From positions 124,001-188,000 of the forward strand of contig JALHOP010000005.1 in assembly GCA_022842935.1 (NCBI GenBank): 64,000 nucleotides of DNA. The letters run 5' to 3'. This DNA is from Myxococcota bacterium. Lineage in GTDB: Bacteria; Myxococcota; XYA12-FULL-58-9; JALHOP01. Of this stretch, positions 9,060 through 16,623 are shown piece by piece. The position numbers and the translations under genes were made by a program. Every line of letters begins with the position of its first letter. Position 1 is the stretch's first letter. A model generated the notes under the pieces. It was not told the DNA's origin, did not search any database, and saw nothing but the letters and a program-made list of their open reading frames with translations.

Positions 9060-9638
9060 ATGAGCAACTACCTCATTTCCCGCGCCGTGCCTGGGCCGGC
9101 CTCGTGCGTGCTGGAAACCGTGGAGAACCTGCCTGAACCGCTGGACCTCATCAAGGGCGTGAAGCTGGCAAAGGGCTGGCCCGACAACGTCGAGTTCCAC
9201 ATGGACCCCAACTTCCCCAAGGCCGTGCAGCTGTCCGACTGGATCCAGAACCTGCCCAATGGGCTGGTCGCCTCGCGCAAGCTCAAGGAGTTCATCGAAG
9301 CCGAGAAGCCCAAGGACGTGGAGTACCTGCCCGTGCGCATCGTCGATCACAAGGGCAAGGTCGCGAGCGCTGACTACTTCCTGCTCAACCCCTACACGCT
9401 TCAGGACGCGCTTGACCGTCAACAGTCGGTGATCGACTGGAATCCGATCGACCCCGATCTGATCGCGGCCTGTACCGTGATGGTGTTCGACGAAAAGAAG
9501 ATCGATCCCAGGGCCACGTTGTTCCGCCTGAAGCACTACCCCAGCAAGGTCGTCTTCCACCGCGACCTGGCCGCCAAGATCAAGGCCGCCGGTTTCACTG
9601 GCATCAAATTCATCGAGCTGGCCGACGTGGAGTACTGA
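9060..9638 (+). CDS. Imm11-type (DUF1629) immunity protein
   Basis: A 192-aa protein. The C-terminal half follows the Imm11/DUF1629 pattern: DVEYLPVRIVDHKGK, ADYFLLNPY, CTVMVFDEKKIDP, a central LFRLKHYPSKVV, and the end AAGFTGIKFIELADVEY. In polymorphic toxin systems such proteins protect the producer from a cognate contact-dependent or secreted toxin, usually encoded just upstream. A good ribosome binding site (GGAGGGACACC before ATG 9060) is present. No toxin gene is visible here, so this is an orphan immunity gene or its partner was lost. The next gene downstream is a frameshifted relic. Confidence 0.75.
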   Translation: MSNYLISRAVPGPASCVLETVENLPEPLDLIKGVKLAKGWPDNVEFHMDPNFPKAVQLSDWIQNLPNGLVASRKLKEFIEAEKPKDVEYLPVRIVDHKGKVASADYFLLNPYTLQDALDRQQSVIDWNPIDPDLIAACTVMVFDEKKIDPRATLFRLKHYPSKVVFHRDLAAKIKAAGFTGIKFIELADVEY

Positions 9639-9647
9639 GCGACGACC

Positions 9648-9900
9648 ATGAGCCTGGCCGAAACCCGCTCCGAGCTGATCGAGTCACTGCAGTGTCAATA
9701 CTGCTGCGCCCGATCGCCATCGCCAAGGCCGGCGTCGAACTCGAAGAGGCCGCCCTCTGGTTTGAAGGCCTGGCCGCCTGCAACCTGCTGCTGTACGCCG
9801 ACACCGACCGGTTTTATGAGAACCTGCGCGCGATGAGAACGTCATGCTCTTCGATCGCCGACCGCGCGCGATCCTGCGCGATGGTGTCGGCGCGGTGCTG
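9648..9900 (+). pseudogene. Frameshifted remnant of a second immunity-island gene
   Basis: ATG 9648 opens MSLAETRSELIESLQ. The sense then moves to another frame near 9692 and continues as ILLRPIAIAKAGVELEEAAL, WFEGLAACNLLLYADTDRFY and ENL before decaying again near 9830. One or two lost bases around 9693 explain the first break. The start is 9 bp after the Imm11-type stop, so it was the next gene of that operon. It may be another immunity protein (the WFEGLAACNLLL stretch reminds me of Imm49-like proteins), but this is uncertain. Confidence 0.55.
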
Positions 9901-9938
9901 CACCAGGGCCTCCGAAGGCGGCATCGAACCCTTCGCTG

Positions 9939-10457
9939 TTGCGATACGGCAGTGCTTTCATCGCGGCGCTCTGCGAAGAGGTCGCCAAGCTCAAGATCAC
10001 GCTGCGCGATGACAACGTGGTCGAGCTGCCCGTCGCCGTATTTGGTACAGCCCTTGGTCCAGTCTCCGCTACAGCGGAATCACCCTCGCCGACTCAGCCG
10101 AAGTTGCAAGCGAATCTAACGAGGAACGAGAGAGGCGCGAACGGGATTCGAAAGCGAATCACGGATGCGGAGCCTCTTGGGGTCTCTTCGGGTGACGTAG
10201 AGAAATCGCGGACACGCGAGGGCTTGGGCGACGTCGCGAGTGGGGTCTTGCGGGGCGACGTCGGGTCCGACTGTACCGAATTCACCGAAACCTCGGATGA
10301 GCCTGTTCTGACGCGTTCGCCGACGGGTGGCCCGTCGCGCACACCGGTCGAGGATCTGCTCGATCGCGTCGCGCGTCGCCCGTACGAAGCGCCGCAGCTG
10401 GTGACCTTCGACATTGCGGAACTCGCTGTCGATGCGATGCGGAGGCTGCGGTCATGA
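9939..10457 (+). CDS. Hybrid reading frame spanning the left attachment site
   Basis: The frame reads CEEVAKLKITLRDDNVVELP, then through the tRNA-derived 18 bp, and goes on for about 100 more residues to VARRPYEAPQLVTFDIAELA and a stop at 10457. The first part is homologous, codon for codon, to 12821-13008. The second part begins exactly where the two copies part at 10151. This is what is expected if an integrase gene carries attP inside its 3' end, as known for the myxophage Mx8 integrase gene, so that integration swaps C-termini. No catalytic domain (R..HxxR..Y) is visible upstream, so only the tail remains. Whether it is still translated is unknown; the listed start is TTG 9939. Confidence 0.4.
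   Translation: MRYGSAFIAALCEEVAKLKITLRDDNVVELPVAVFGTALGPVSATAESPSPTQPKLQANLTRNERGANGIRKRITDAEPLGVSSGDVEKSRTREGLGDVASGVLRGDVGSDCTEFTETSDEPVLTRSPTGGPSRTPVEDLLDRVARRPYEAPQLVTFDIAELAVDAMRRLRS
9964..10151 (+). repeat. Left copy of 188-bp direct repeat ending in tRNA-Cys 3' sequence
   Basis: Aligns without gaps to 12821-13008. Roughly the first 120 bp differ mainly at third codon positions; the last ~67 bp differ by a single base. The final 18 bp equal the tRNA-Cys 3' end. Confidence 0.85.
10134..10151 (+). other. Putative attL core (duplicate of tRNA-Cys 3' end)
   Basis: GGCGCGAACGGGATTCGA is identical to 12991-13008, which is the T-arm/acceptor 3' end of the tRNA-Cys gene. Duplication of a tRNA 3' end is the usual footprint of tyrosine-integrase insertion. 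Confidence 0.75.
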
Positions 10458-10496
10458 TCATCCTGACGCGGCGTGCGTAGCCGCAGGAGCCCGCAG

Positions 10497-10800
10497 ATGT
10501 CCGGTGGCCACGGTGAAAAGCAGAGCAGGCAGGAGGACACCGCGATCGCGGCGCTCCTCTAGTGCTCCACCGTACTCCAGGCGGCCGAGAAGGCGGGCTC
10601 AACGAGGCGACTCTGCGACGCTGGCTCAAGGAGCCCGGGTTCAGCGCCGCTATCGCGATGCTCGACAGCAGGTCGTGCGCCACGCCGTCACGCGCTTGCA
10701 GTCTGCGACGACCGCAGCGGTCGATACGCTTGAACGCAACATGGGCTGTGGCGCCATCGACCGAGGTCGCTGCAGCCAAGGCAGTTCAAGGCGACGGAAT
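10497..10800 (+). pseudogene. Broken phage/mobile-element helix-turn-helix protein
   Basis: ATG 10497 has an AGGAG site 8 bp upstream and begins MSGGHGEKQSRQEDTAIAAL, then meets an in-frame TAG at 10560. Pieces of the same protein follow in three frames: STVLQAAEKAG, NEATLRRWLKEPGFSAAIAM, QQVVRHAVTRLQSATTAAVD and finally APSTEVAAAKAV. Their order matches small terminase-small-subunit-like helix-turn-helix proteins found on many mobile elements. At least one nonsense and three frameshift changes make it a pseudogene. Confidence 0.65.
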
Positions 10801-11150
10801 GGTACCCCGGGGGGGGGGGCCGAGGGCCGCGTTGCCTGATAACGGCGGTTCCGTGAACTCCAGGGCGCTCGGGTTGGACAGGGTTTTGTGCCGACTAGGC
10901 ACCGCCCCGCTACACATCAACGGGCGCTGAGCGCGAGCTGACGACGAGCTGCTTGTGCGAGGCCGCTCTGGTGCTTCAGCGGGACGCTATCGGCGGCAGA
11001 GCTGTACCGTTGCGGGCAAGCGACGCAGGCCAGGCCCCGCGACGTTCTGCTGCCGCGTCATGTCGCTTGGGCCGAACGCTATGTCGAGCCACGCGATAAT
11101 GGACATGAACGACGCACATGGGGCGCCATCATCCGCCAGGAGTCAATGTT
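10801..11150. other. Non-coding relic DNA with G11 run
   Basis: About 350 bp with no supported gene, between a pseudogene and the next small ORF. It contains a run of eleven G at 10809-10819, a likely slippage or assembly-error site. Confidence 0.4.
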
Positions 11151-11570
11151 ATGCAGCTCGAACGACCAGTGGCATCGCCGAGCCCGGGACATGTGACAAC
11201 AGCCCTCACCCCGACTGAGGCCGCGGCTGCAGCCCACTTTGCGACGGTCGTGCTGCGGGAGGTTGAGCGGCACGCGTCGTCCCCGAAGCCTGACTGGGTG
11301 GACGTCGCGCACGTTACAGAACGAACATTCAGCGTTCCTTACTTCTATGGCAACGCGCAGCGGCACTTCGACGCCTCACCGCTCCACCGTGTCGAGCAAA
11401 ACGACTCAACGATGATCGCAGCGGTCAACGCAGGGCTCGCGGGTACGGGCATCAGAGTCACGCGAGGTTTCATGACCCCTGCGTGTGAGCTTGGGCATGG
11501 TGCCATCGTAGACGTTTACGCCTTACAGGTCGCCGTCAACTCCTTCGCCTTTGAACATCGCTCGTTCTAG
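11151..11570 (+). CDS. Small island protein of unknown function
   Basis: A 139-aa frame from ATG 11151, preceded by CAGGAG at a suitable distance. The sequence is balanced (TPTEAAAAAHFATVVLREVE, TFSVPYFYGNAQRHFD, DVYALQVAVNSFAFEHRSF) without signal peptide or membrane segment. I do not recognise a family. It lies among pseudogenes, so it may also be a remnant, but no internal disruption is seen. Confidence 0.4.
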   Translation: MQLERPVASPSPGHVTTALTPTEAAAAAHFATVVLREVERHASSPKPDWVDVAHVTERTFSVPYFYGNAQRHFDASPLHRVEQNDSTMIAAVNAGLAGTGIRVTRGFMTPACELGHGAIVDVYALQVAVNSFAFEHRSF

Positions 11571-11788
11571 CGGACTGCATCTCGAAGGTTGCGATGTGTT
11601 CGAGTCGGCGGCGCATGACGAGCCCTCAAAGCGAACTGCAATTGGTTGGAAGCGATCTGACGCTGCCGGACCCGCCCCGAGCGCGTCGCGCGTATCGGTG
11701 ACGCGCCGGCACCCGACCATCGTTGGCTGTCGGCAACATTACGTCCGCGAGGCCGATAACGACCCAGTGAAACCCAGAGAGGGATAGC
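11571..11788. other. Intergenic gap in the island
   Basis: About 218 bp with no supported gene. A GAGAGGG ribosome-binding-like stretch at its right end serves the next ORF. Confidence 0.35.
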
Positions 11789-12352
11789 ATGGGTCTTTTT
11801 TTCGAATCGGAGGCTGCATTTCAGGCTCGCCAGACTCGGTACGCTGCTGAGCGGTCGGCGAAGGCGCTGGAAGAGCTGGCAAGTCGACCGAGCTCGTCCT
11901 CCGTCGAAGTGAGAGAAGACCCCTTGAAGGCGCGTGCAATCGCGGTCGCGGCGATGGCCGAGGTGATCGCGCGCACTCATCCCGAGCTCGCGGCACAGGA
12001 GCTGCTCGCACAGGCGAAGCGCGCCGTGCAGGACTTGGAGAGCAAGCCAGCGCAGGCGGCCGACAGCTCCGAACATGCCGCGGCGCGAAGGCCCTCGTAT
12101 GATTTCGGTCCGACGCAAATCAGTACAGGCAGACCGAGAATCGACACGCGCCCGCCCGAACGAGTCCACCAGCGCGCGGCTGAGATCGAGCATCGGGACA
12201 CCGTCGAGCTCAGTCGAGTCTCGCGCCATGTACCGCGCTCAACCCGACCGTTGCAAGCGAACCCTTCCAGCAGGCTCGTGGATGCTCTTCGCAGCGGCGC
12301 TGGGGCGGCCATCGGTGCTGGGTTTGCGTTCGCAAGCGCCCCCATTCGGTGA
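11789..12352 (+). CDS. Island protein of unknown function, helical N-terminus
   Basis: A 187-aa frame starting MGLFFESEAAFQARQTRYAA, with GAGAGGG just upstream. Residues about 5-95 are Ala/Glu-rich and predicted helical, possibly coiled coil. The middle is polar and proline-containing. The C-terminus has a short Gly/Ala hydrophobic stretch (GAGAAIGAGFAFASAPIR). There is no signal peptide, and no family is recognised. A small structural or secreted-substrate protein are both possible. Confidence 0.5.
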   Translation: MGLFFESEAAFQARQTRYAAERSAKALEELASRPSSSSVEVREDPLKARAIAVAAMAEVIARTHPELAAQELLAQAKRAVQDLESKPAQAADSSEHAAARRPSYDFGPTQISTGRPRIDTRPPERVHQRAAEIEHRDTVELSRVSRHVPRSTRPLQANPSSRLVDALRSGAGAAIGAGFAFASAPIR

Positions 12353-12358
12353 GCCCCG

Positions 12359-12774
12359 TCACACCCATGCGTCTCCCCGCAGCCCGGTCAAAGCGGCAGG
12401 CGAATTGACGTTCACGATCGGCTTGGCGCGCGGGACGAGATGTTCGCCGCGCAGCAGTGCCTGGGCTCGTCGTTCGCCGCGGCGCAACAGTTCGCTGGCC
12501 GAGCCCGCGAGCGCCCGGTGATGGAGCGCGCAAAATGGTTCCGGTCCGGTCGGCGACACCGGGGAGCTGCTCGAGAGGTTCACAGCCAGCGTGTTCGCGA
12601 GACCGTGACGTCCGCGATTGCGAACGGCATGTCGAGCTCGCTCGCGAGCGCACGTGTTGCGTCCTCGCGCTTACCGACCAAGCCAACCTTCGCTCCGGTC
12701 GCCACCAATGAGCGCGCGGTAGCGCTGCCAATCGCACCTGTTGCTCCAAAGACCACGAAGGACGCATCACGCAT
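12359..12774 (-). pseudogene. Truncated, frameshifted short-chain dehydrogenase/reductase
   Basis: On the reverse strand from 12774, MRDASFVVFGATGAIGSATA is a clear SDR nucleotide-binding start (GATGAIG), continuing to DMPFAIADVT before a stop at 12580. A second frame (12583 to 12359) carries the later SDR-like piece PIVNVNSPAALTGLRGDAW. At least one frameshift separates them, and the catalytic YxxxK region is missing. Confidence 0.6.
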
Positions 12775-12990
12775 ACGGGGCGTTTACCACGGGTTCAGGG
12801 GGGACCACGCCTCCAATGGGCGGCGCTCCGCGAAGAGGTCGCCAAGCTCAAGATCGCTCTACGCGACGGTAACGTTGTGGAGCTGCCAGCGGTAGCGTTT
12901 GCTACATCGCTTGCTACAGTGTCCGCCACAGCGGAATCCCGATCGCCGACTCAGCCGAAGTTACAAGCGAATCTAACGAGGAACGAGAGA
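12775..12990. other. Island right end, without an intact gene
   Basis: Holds most of the right copy of the 188-bp repeat. Upstream of 12821 no similarity to the left copy is visible, so the N-terminal part of the presumed integrase has been deleted. Confidence 0.5.
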
Positions 12991-13008
12991 GGCGCGAACG
13001 GGATTCGA
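12821..13008 (+). repeat. Right copy of 188-bp direct repeat, running into tRNA-Cys
   Basis: Frame reads LREEVAKLKIALRDGNVVEL, then QPKLQANLTRNERGANGIR, entering the tRNA gene on the opposite strand. Compared with 9964-10151 the changes are mostly synonymous, indicating that the frame was under protein-level selection. The last 18 bp are the attR core. Confidence 0.85.
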
Positions 13009-13062
13009 ACCCGTGCATAACGGTTTTGCAGACCGTCCCCTTAGCCACTTGGGTATCGCGCC
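12991..13062 (-). tRNA. tRNA-Cys(GCA)
   Basis: The reverse strand reads GGCGCGATACCCAAGTGGC at the 5' end and closes with CGGGTTCGAATCCCG (T-arm) and GCGCC (acceptor). The anticodon loop CTGCAAA lies between stems ACGGT/ACCGT, giving anticodon GCA (cysteine). CCA is not encoded. It is intact, and its 3' end serves as the integration site of the island to its left. Confidence 0.92.
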
Positions 13063-13109
13063 GTGCAGCCCGTCTATGCTAGCGCGGGCGGCCTCAAGTC
13101 AAGCGCACG

Positions 13110-13895
13110 TCACTTGATGAGCACTTCATCGAGGTACTTCGCCACAGTCTTGGCGTCGGGCTTGACGGGGGCGAGCTTACCGGCGGCAAGCTTCCCAACG
13201 CACTGGCCAGCCTTGAGGCTTGCGGCCTTGAGCTTCGTGTTCGAGACGCTGCGGACGCTGACCTCGCCCTCGAGGGCGCAGACCACCTGGCGTTGCGTGT
13301 CGCCCCAGAGGGTCGTGCCGCGCACACCGGCGACGGCGTTCGGCGTTTCGACCTCGACGAAGCTGTCGGCGGGTGTCGCCCACTTTGCAACTTGCAGCCA
13401 GAAGGCCCCGATCGCAACGCGCAGCGAGCCACTGCGCTTGCCATTGGCGGTTTCGTACTTGACCATCGTGATGGACGAGCGCGCGCCGAGCGCGAGCACC
13501 GACCCATCAACGAGCTTGATGCGGATCTTCGTCTTGTCCCCGGTCTGAACTTTGTCGCCCGCGAGGACCTGGCCACCGACAACCGCGTCGACGGGCATGG
13601 TGTCTCGCAAGATGACCGGCTTCGCCTCGATGGCTTCGATGGTGCCGACCACCGCGGCGCTCGGCTTGGCCGCCGCGTCGCCGCCGCCGGCGACCGCTGA
13701 GTCTGGACTGGTGGGGGGCTGTACGTCGGTGGGGAGGGCTTCGGCGGAGCCGTCGCCCTTATCCGGGATAGCGGTCGGGTCGCCCGCGGACGGGGCGGCG
13801 GGCGCCTCTTGTGGCTTCCATTCACCGTCCGGAGCCTGGCTTTTGCAGGACGTGACCGCGATCACGGAAATAGCAGCGACGACTAGAGAGCGCAT
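13110..13895 (-). CDS. FecR-domain lipoprotein
   Basis: A 261-aa protein from ATG 13895, with a lipoprotein signal (MRSLVVAAISVIAVTSC; Cys at residue 17). A Pro/Ala/Asp-rich linker (residues 18-75) is followed by a FecR-like domain: GDKVQTGDKTKIRIKLVDGS, then VETPNAVAGVRGT, and CALEGEVSVRS. FecR domains are small beta-rich modules of periplasmic/outer-membrane proteins. In lipoproteins without a neighbouring sigma factor, as here, they are thought to bind peptidoglycan or other envelope partners. The gene ends 47 bp before the tRNA-Cys gene on the same strand. Confidence 0.8.
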   Translation of the reverse strand: MRSLVVAAISVIAVTSCKSQAPDGEWKPQEAPAAPSAGDPTAIPDKGDGSAEALPTDVQPPTSPDSAVAGGGDAAAKPSAAVVGTIEAIEAKPVILRDTMPVDAVVGGQVLAGDKVQTGDKTKIRIKLVDGSVLALGARSSITMVKYETANGKRSGSLRVAIGAFWLQVAKWATPADSFVEVETPNAVAGVRGTTLWGDTQRQVVCALEGEVSVRSVSNTKLKAASLKAGQCVGKLAAGKLAPVKPDAKTVAKYLDEVLIK

Positions 13896-13979
13896 GTGTG
13901 AGGCTCCTCGAATTTGCTGACATTGGCTACCACGAAGGAGTACGCTGTAACACGCGCCAAGGATCGCTTTGGCGATCGC

Positions 13980-14846
13980 ATGAGCAACCCCGAAGACGAA
14001 CCACTCGGCGGAAAGCCGGTGCTCCCGGTCCCGTCTCCGGCGGCGCAGCGGCGCGCTCATCCTCTCTTCACGCGCTACCTTGCGGAGACGCGGTCCGAAC
14101 CAGTTCCCGAGCGCAGCGAAGAAGGCCAGACCGACTGGGCGCCGGCACCGCATGACGAGCCGACGCGCGTCGTGCATCGCGCGTCCCTGATGACGACCCC
14201 CCTGGCGATGAGCGACGACGAGTCGCCGACCCGTGCACAACGTGCCTTTCCCTCCATGCGCTTCTCGAGTGGTCGCCGTTACGACAACATCATCGCCTTC
14301 ATCCAGGCGATGGCGGGGCCGCTCGAGCAGTCACCCGCCCAGCCCGCCCTCCGCATGGACGAGAGCGACGCCGACTCGGGATTGAGCGCGTTACCACCCG
14401 CCTTCGACGCGGCTGACGCCGACGTGACCGAGGTCGACGCCACCGAGGTCGACGCCGACGAGCTCGCTCGCCTCGATGCGCTCGCCAATCCCGAACCGCC
14501 GCAGATGCCGAATCGCCCGCCACCGTTCGCTCCCACGGTACGTCCGTCACCCCCGCCGCGCCGCGGGCCCGGCGCTGTGGACGAGGCTTCGCTCGCATCG
14601 ATGGTCGACACCAGCATGCTGGTCGCAAACCCCGATGGCACCGCCGCGTTCGAGATTGCGTTCGATGATGAGGTTTTCCAGAATCTCGCGTGTAGCATCA
14701 CCATCGGGCCGGCCGGGGTCATCGCGACCTTTCGCGCACCAGACGTCAACACACGTCGCTTGCTCGAAGCCGAAGCTGGCAACCTGCGTGTCCGCTTGAG
14801 CGAACGCGGTTTGAAGGTGGCCGAGGTTCGGGTCGAGAGCGAATAG
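13980..14846 (+). CDS. Acidic/proline-rich protein with FliK/SctP-like C-terminal domain
   Basis: A 288-aa protein (start ATG 13980; a longer frame from 13914 exists). Residues 1-215 are disordered, rich in Pro, Asp and Glu, with a short repeat TEVDATEVDADE. The last ~70 residues (FQNLACSITIGPAGVIATFR, then RRLLEAEAGNLRVRLSERGL) have the strand-strand-helix pattern of the C-terminal domain of hook/needle-length control proteins (FliK, type III secretion SctP/HpaP). If correct, a type III apparatus or flagellum should be encoded elsewhere. No other apparatus gene is in this window, so the assignment is tentative. Confidence 0.45.
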   Translation: MSNPEDEPLGGKPVLPVPSPAAQRRAHPLFTRYLAETRSEPVPERSEEGQTDWAPAPHDEPTRVVHRASLMTTPLAMSDDESPTRAQRAFPSMRFSSGRRYDNIIAFIQAMAGPLEQSPAQPALRMDESDADSGLSALPPAFDAADADVTEVDATEVDADELARLDALANPEPPQMPNRPPPFAPTVRPSPPPRRGPGAVDEASLASMVDTSMLVANPDGTAAFEIAFDDEVFQNLACSITIGPAGVIATFRAPDVNTRRLLEAEAGNLRVRLSERGLKVAEVRVESE

Positions 14847-14850
14847 CGTT

Positions 14851-15357
14851 TTAGTCGTCGCCGATTCGTCCCGGGTCGTAGCGTCCCATCACGGGTCCAG
14901 TCACGTCGATAGTTCCCGTGTCGAGGTGAATCGTCGAGCTGGCAGCCGTTGTTCGCATGTCGGGGGTGAGAAAGCGGGTGGGGCCCTCTGCGCGTATGAC
15001 GTGCGTTGTGCCCTCGTAACGTGCCTTGCCGCCGTGGACGACGCCGCCACCTTCATCGGTGACGCGGGTGTCCTGGAAGGTGCCGACGTCTGCGTCGAAG
15101 TCGAAGGTGCCCGTCGGCGAGCGTACGAGATAACGCCTCGATTCGGGGGTCGTGACCGTGAGCTCGGCGTCCGTGAAGTCGTTCACGGTGAGGTCGCCCT
15201 CCGAAGTACGCGCAGTGCCTTCCCAGCGTGTGCCGTCGGCACGCTTTTCGTCGATGCGTACGCCGTGCAGCACGAACTGCTTCGGGGGTGTTGCGTGAGC
15301 GTCGGGCTGTGGCTCGTTGCACGCAAGCGGCGCGCAGAGTAGCCAGAGAATGCACAT
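14851..15357 (-). CDS. LptC-like LPS-export lipoprotein
   Basis: A 168-aa protein from ATG 15357 with a short lipoprotein signal (MCILWLLCAPLACN; Cys 13). The mature part is a beta-jellyroll of the LptC/OstA type: QFVLHGVRIDEKRADGTRWE, LTVNDFTDAELTV, HGGKARYEGTTHVIRAEGPT, then a last strand GTIDVTGPVMGRY. Known members bridge LptFG and LptA in LPS transport. It is divergent from the globin gene, and the two ATG codons overlap on the same CATG. Confidence 0.65.
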   Translation of the reverse strand: MCILWLLCAPLACNEPQPDAHATPPKQFVLHGVRIDEKRADGTRWEGTARTSEGDLTVNDFTDAELTVTTPESRRYLVRSPTGTFDFDADVGTFQDTRVTDEGGGVVHGGKARYEGTTHVIRAEGPTRFLTPDMRTTAASSTIHLDTGTIDVTGPVMGRYDPGRIGDD

Positions 15358-15754
15358 GCCGACTGCATTCGAGCGCCTCGGAGGAGAAGCGGGTTTACGA
15401 CCGATCATCGACGCGTTCGTCGATCGGATGTTCGACGACGTGATGATCGGTTTTTTCTTTCGCAAGGTCGCCAGGAAACACATCAAGGAGCTCGAGTACC
15501 AGCACGCCGCGGCTTTCCTCGGCGGGCCCGTCGTTTATCGCGGACGAGCGCTGCGCGACGCCCACAAGGCGCACCCGATCATGGGCGGACAGTTCGCTCG
15601 GCGCAAGCGCATTCTCGAGGAGACCATGATTGCCTACGGAGTTCCCGAGGATGTTCGGGATTCCCTGCTTGCGCACACCGAGAGCCTGCGCGAGCAGATC
15701 ACCGGCAACCGTGGCGATGACTGCGATCCCGACACGGCACGAGGAAAACCATGA
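15356..15754 (+). CDS. Truncated hemoglobin
   Basis: A 132-aa single-domain globin of the truncated (2-over-2) family. It starts with the family's FERLGGEAGLRPIIDAFVDR helix pair, then FFRKVARKHIKELEYQHAAA, GGPVVYRGRALRDAHKAH with the proximal His in the HKAH stretch, and a final helix DSLLAHTESLREQITG. It probably binds O2 or NO in the cytoplasm. ATG 15356 is used; ATG 15350 two codons earlier is possible. It overlaps the next gene's start (15751) by 4 bp, so it is co-transcribed with YicC. Confidence 0.85.
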   Translation: MPTAFERLGGEAGLRPIIDAFVDRMFDDVMIGFFFRKVARKHIKELEYQHAAAFLGGPVVYRGRALRDAHKAHPIMGGQFARRKRILEETMIAYGVPEDVRDSLLAHTESLREQITGNRGDDCDPDTARGKP

Positions 15755-16605
15755 GAAGTATGACTGGCTACGGAACGGCCCGGGAAGAAGGCGAAAACAT
15801 CGTCGCGGACGTCGAGGTGCGTAGCGTCAACGCGCGTTTCTCGAAGGTGAGCATCAAGGCTCCTTCGAGCCTCGGCGCTTACGAGAACGAGCTGGAGACA
15901 CACGCCCTCAAGGCAGTCAAACGCGGCAACGTCGCGCTGTCGTTCGCGTTGCGAGCGCGTGGTGCCGTCACACCGGTCACCATCAACGAAGATGTCGCCC
16001 TGGCGTATCAGGCGGTGTTTCGTCGTCTGGGCTTGCCGGAAGCAGGAATCCCGCAGTTGCCGGGAGTGATCGTGAACAGCGCGCCGGAGAAGGCGAGCGA
16101 CGACGAGATGGCGGCGGTTCGTAGGGCTTTGCAGCGTGCGCTGGCACAGCTCGTCAGCATGCGCGAGCGAGAGGGCGCGGCCCTGGCAGATGTGCTCGAG
16201 AAGAGCGTCGCAAAGCTCGCCGGGCTGCGCGAGCAGGTCGCGGCTCGCATCCCGTTGGTCGTCAACGAACAACGGGCGCGCTTGAAGGAGCGTGTCGACG
16301 CCTTACTCGCCGGCAGCGGCACGACCCTCGACCCGCAGACCTTGGCGCGAGAGGTCGCGATTCTCGCGGACAAGAGCGATGTCACCGAGGAGCTCGACCG
16401 TCTCGCCTCCCACTTCAAGCAGGCGCGAGAGCTCTTCTCCTCGAGCGAGCCAATCGGTCGAACCCTCGACTTCGTGGCGCAGGAGATGCTCCGTGAGGTG
16501 AATACAATCGGCTCGAAGAGCGTTGATTCAGAGCTTGCGCGCTTGGTCATCGAGATGAAGAGCGAGGTCGAGCGCTTCAAGGAACAGGTGGCCAATGTCG
16601 AGTAG
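15751..16605 (+). CDS. YicC/YloC family endoribonuclease
   Basis: A 284-aa protein with the conserved opening MRSMTGYGTAREEGENIVAD and VRSVNARFSKVSIKAPSSL, and the family's signature C-terminus FVAQEMLREVNTIGSKSVDS and VIEMKSEVERFKEQVANVE. Length is normal for YicC (about 290). Members are stress-linked endoribonucleases acting on RNA in the cytoplasm. It follows the globin gene with a 4-bp overlap. Confidence 0.92.
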   Translation: MRSMTGYGTAREEGENIVADVEVRSVNARFSKVSIKAPSSLGAYENELETHALKAVKRGNVALSFALRARGAVTPVTINEDVALAYQAVFRRLGLPEAGIPQLPGVIVNSAPEKASDDEMAAVRRALQRALAQLVSMREREGAALADVLEKSVAKLAGLREQVAARIPLVVNEQRARLKERVDALLAGSGTTLDPQTLAREVAILADKSDVTEELDRLASHFKQARELFSSSEPIGRTLDFVAQEMLREVNTIGSKSVDSELARLVIEMKSEVERFKEQVANVE

Positions 16606-16623
16606 TTCCGCGTAGACTAAACC

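Larger units (their letters stand above)
10152..13008. mobile_element. Decayed integrative element at tRNA-Cys
   Basis: Bounded by the duplicated tRNA 3' end at 10134-10151 and 12991-13008. It carries a broken phage-type helix-turn-helix gene, two small unknown ORFs and a broken short-chain dehydrogenase. The homologous integrase-like tail left of 10134 suggests an earlier related element at the same site, so the locus is probably a tandem accretion. No intact integrase remains inside. Confidence 0.65.
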
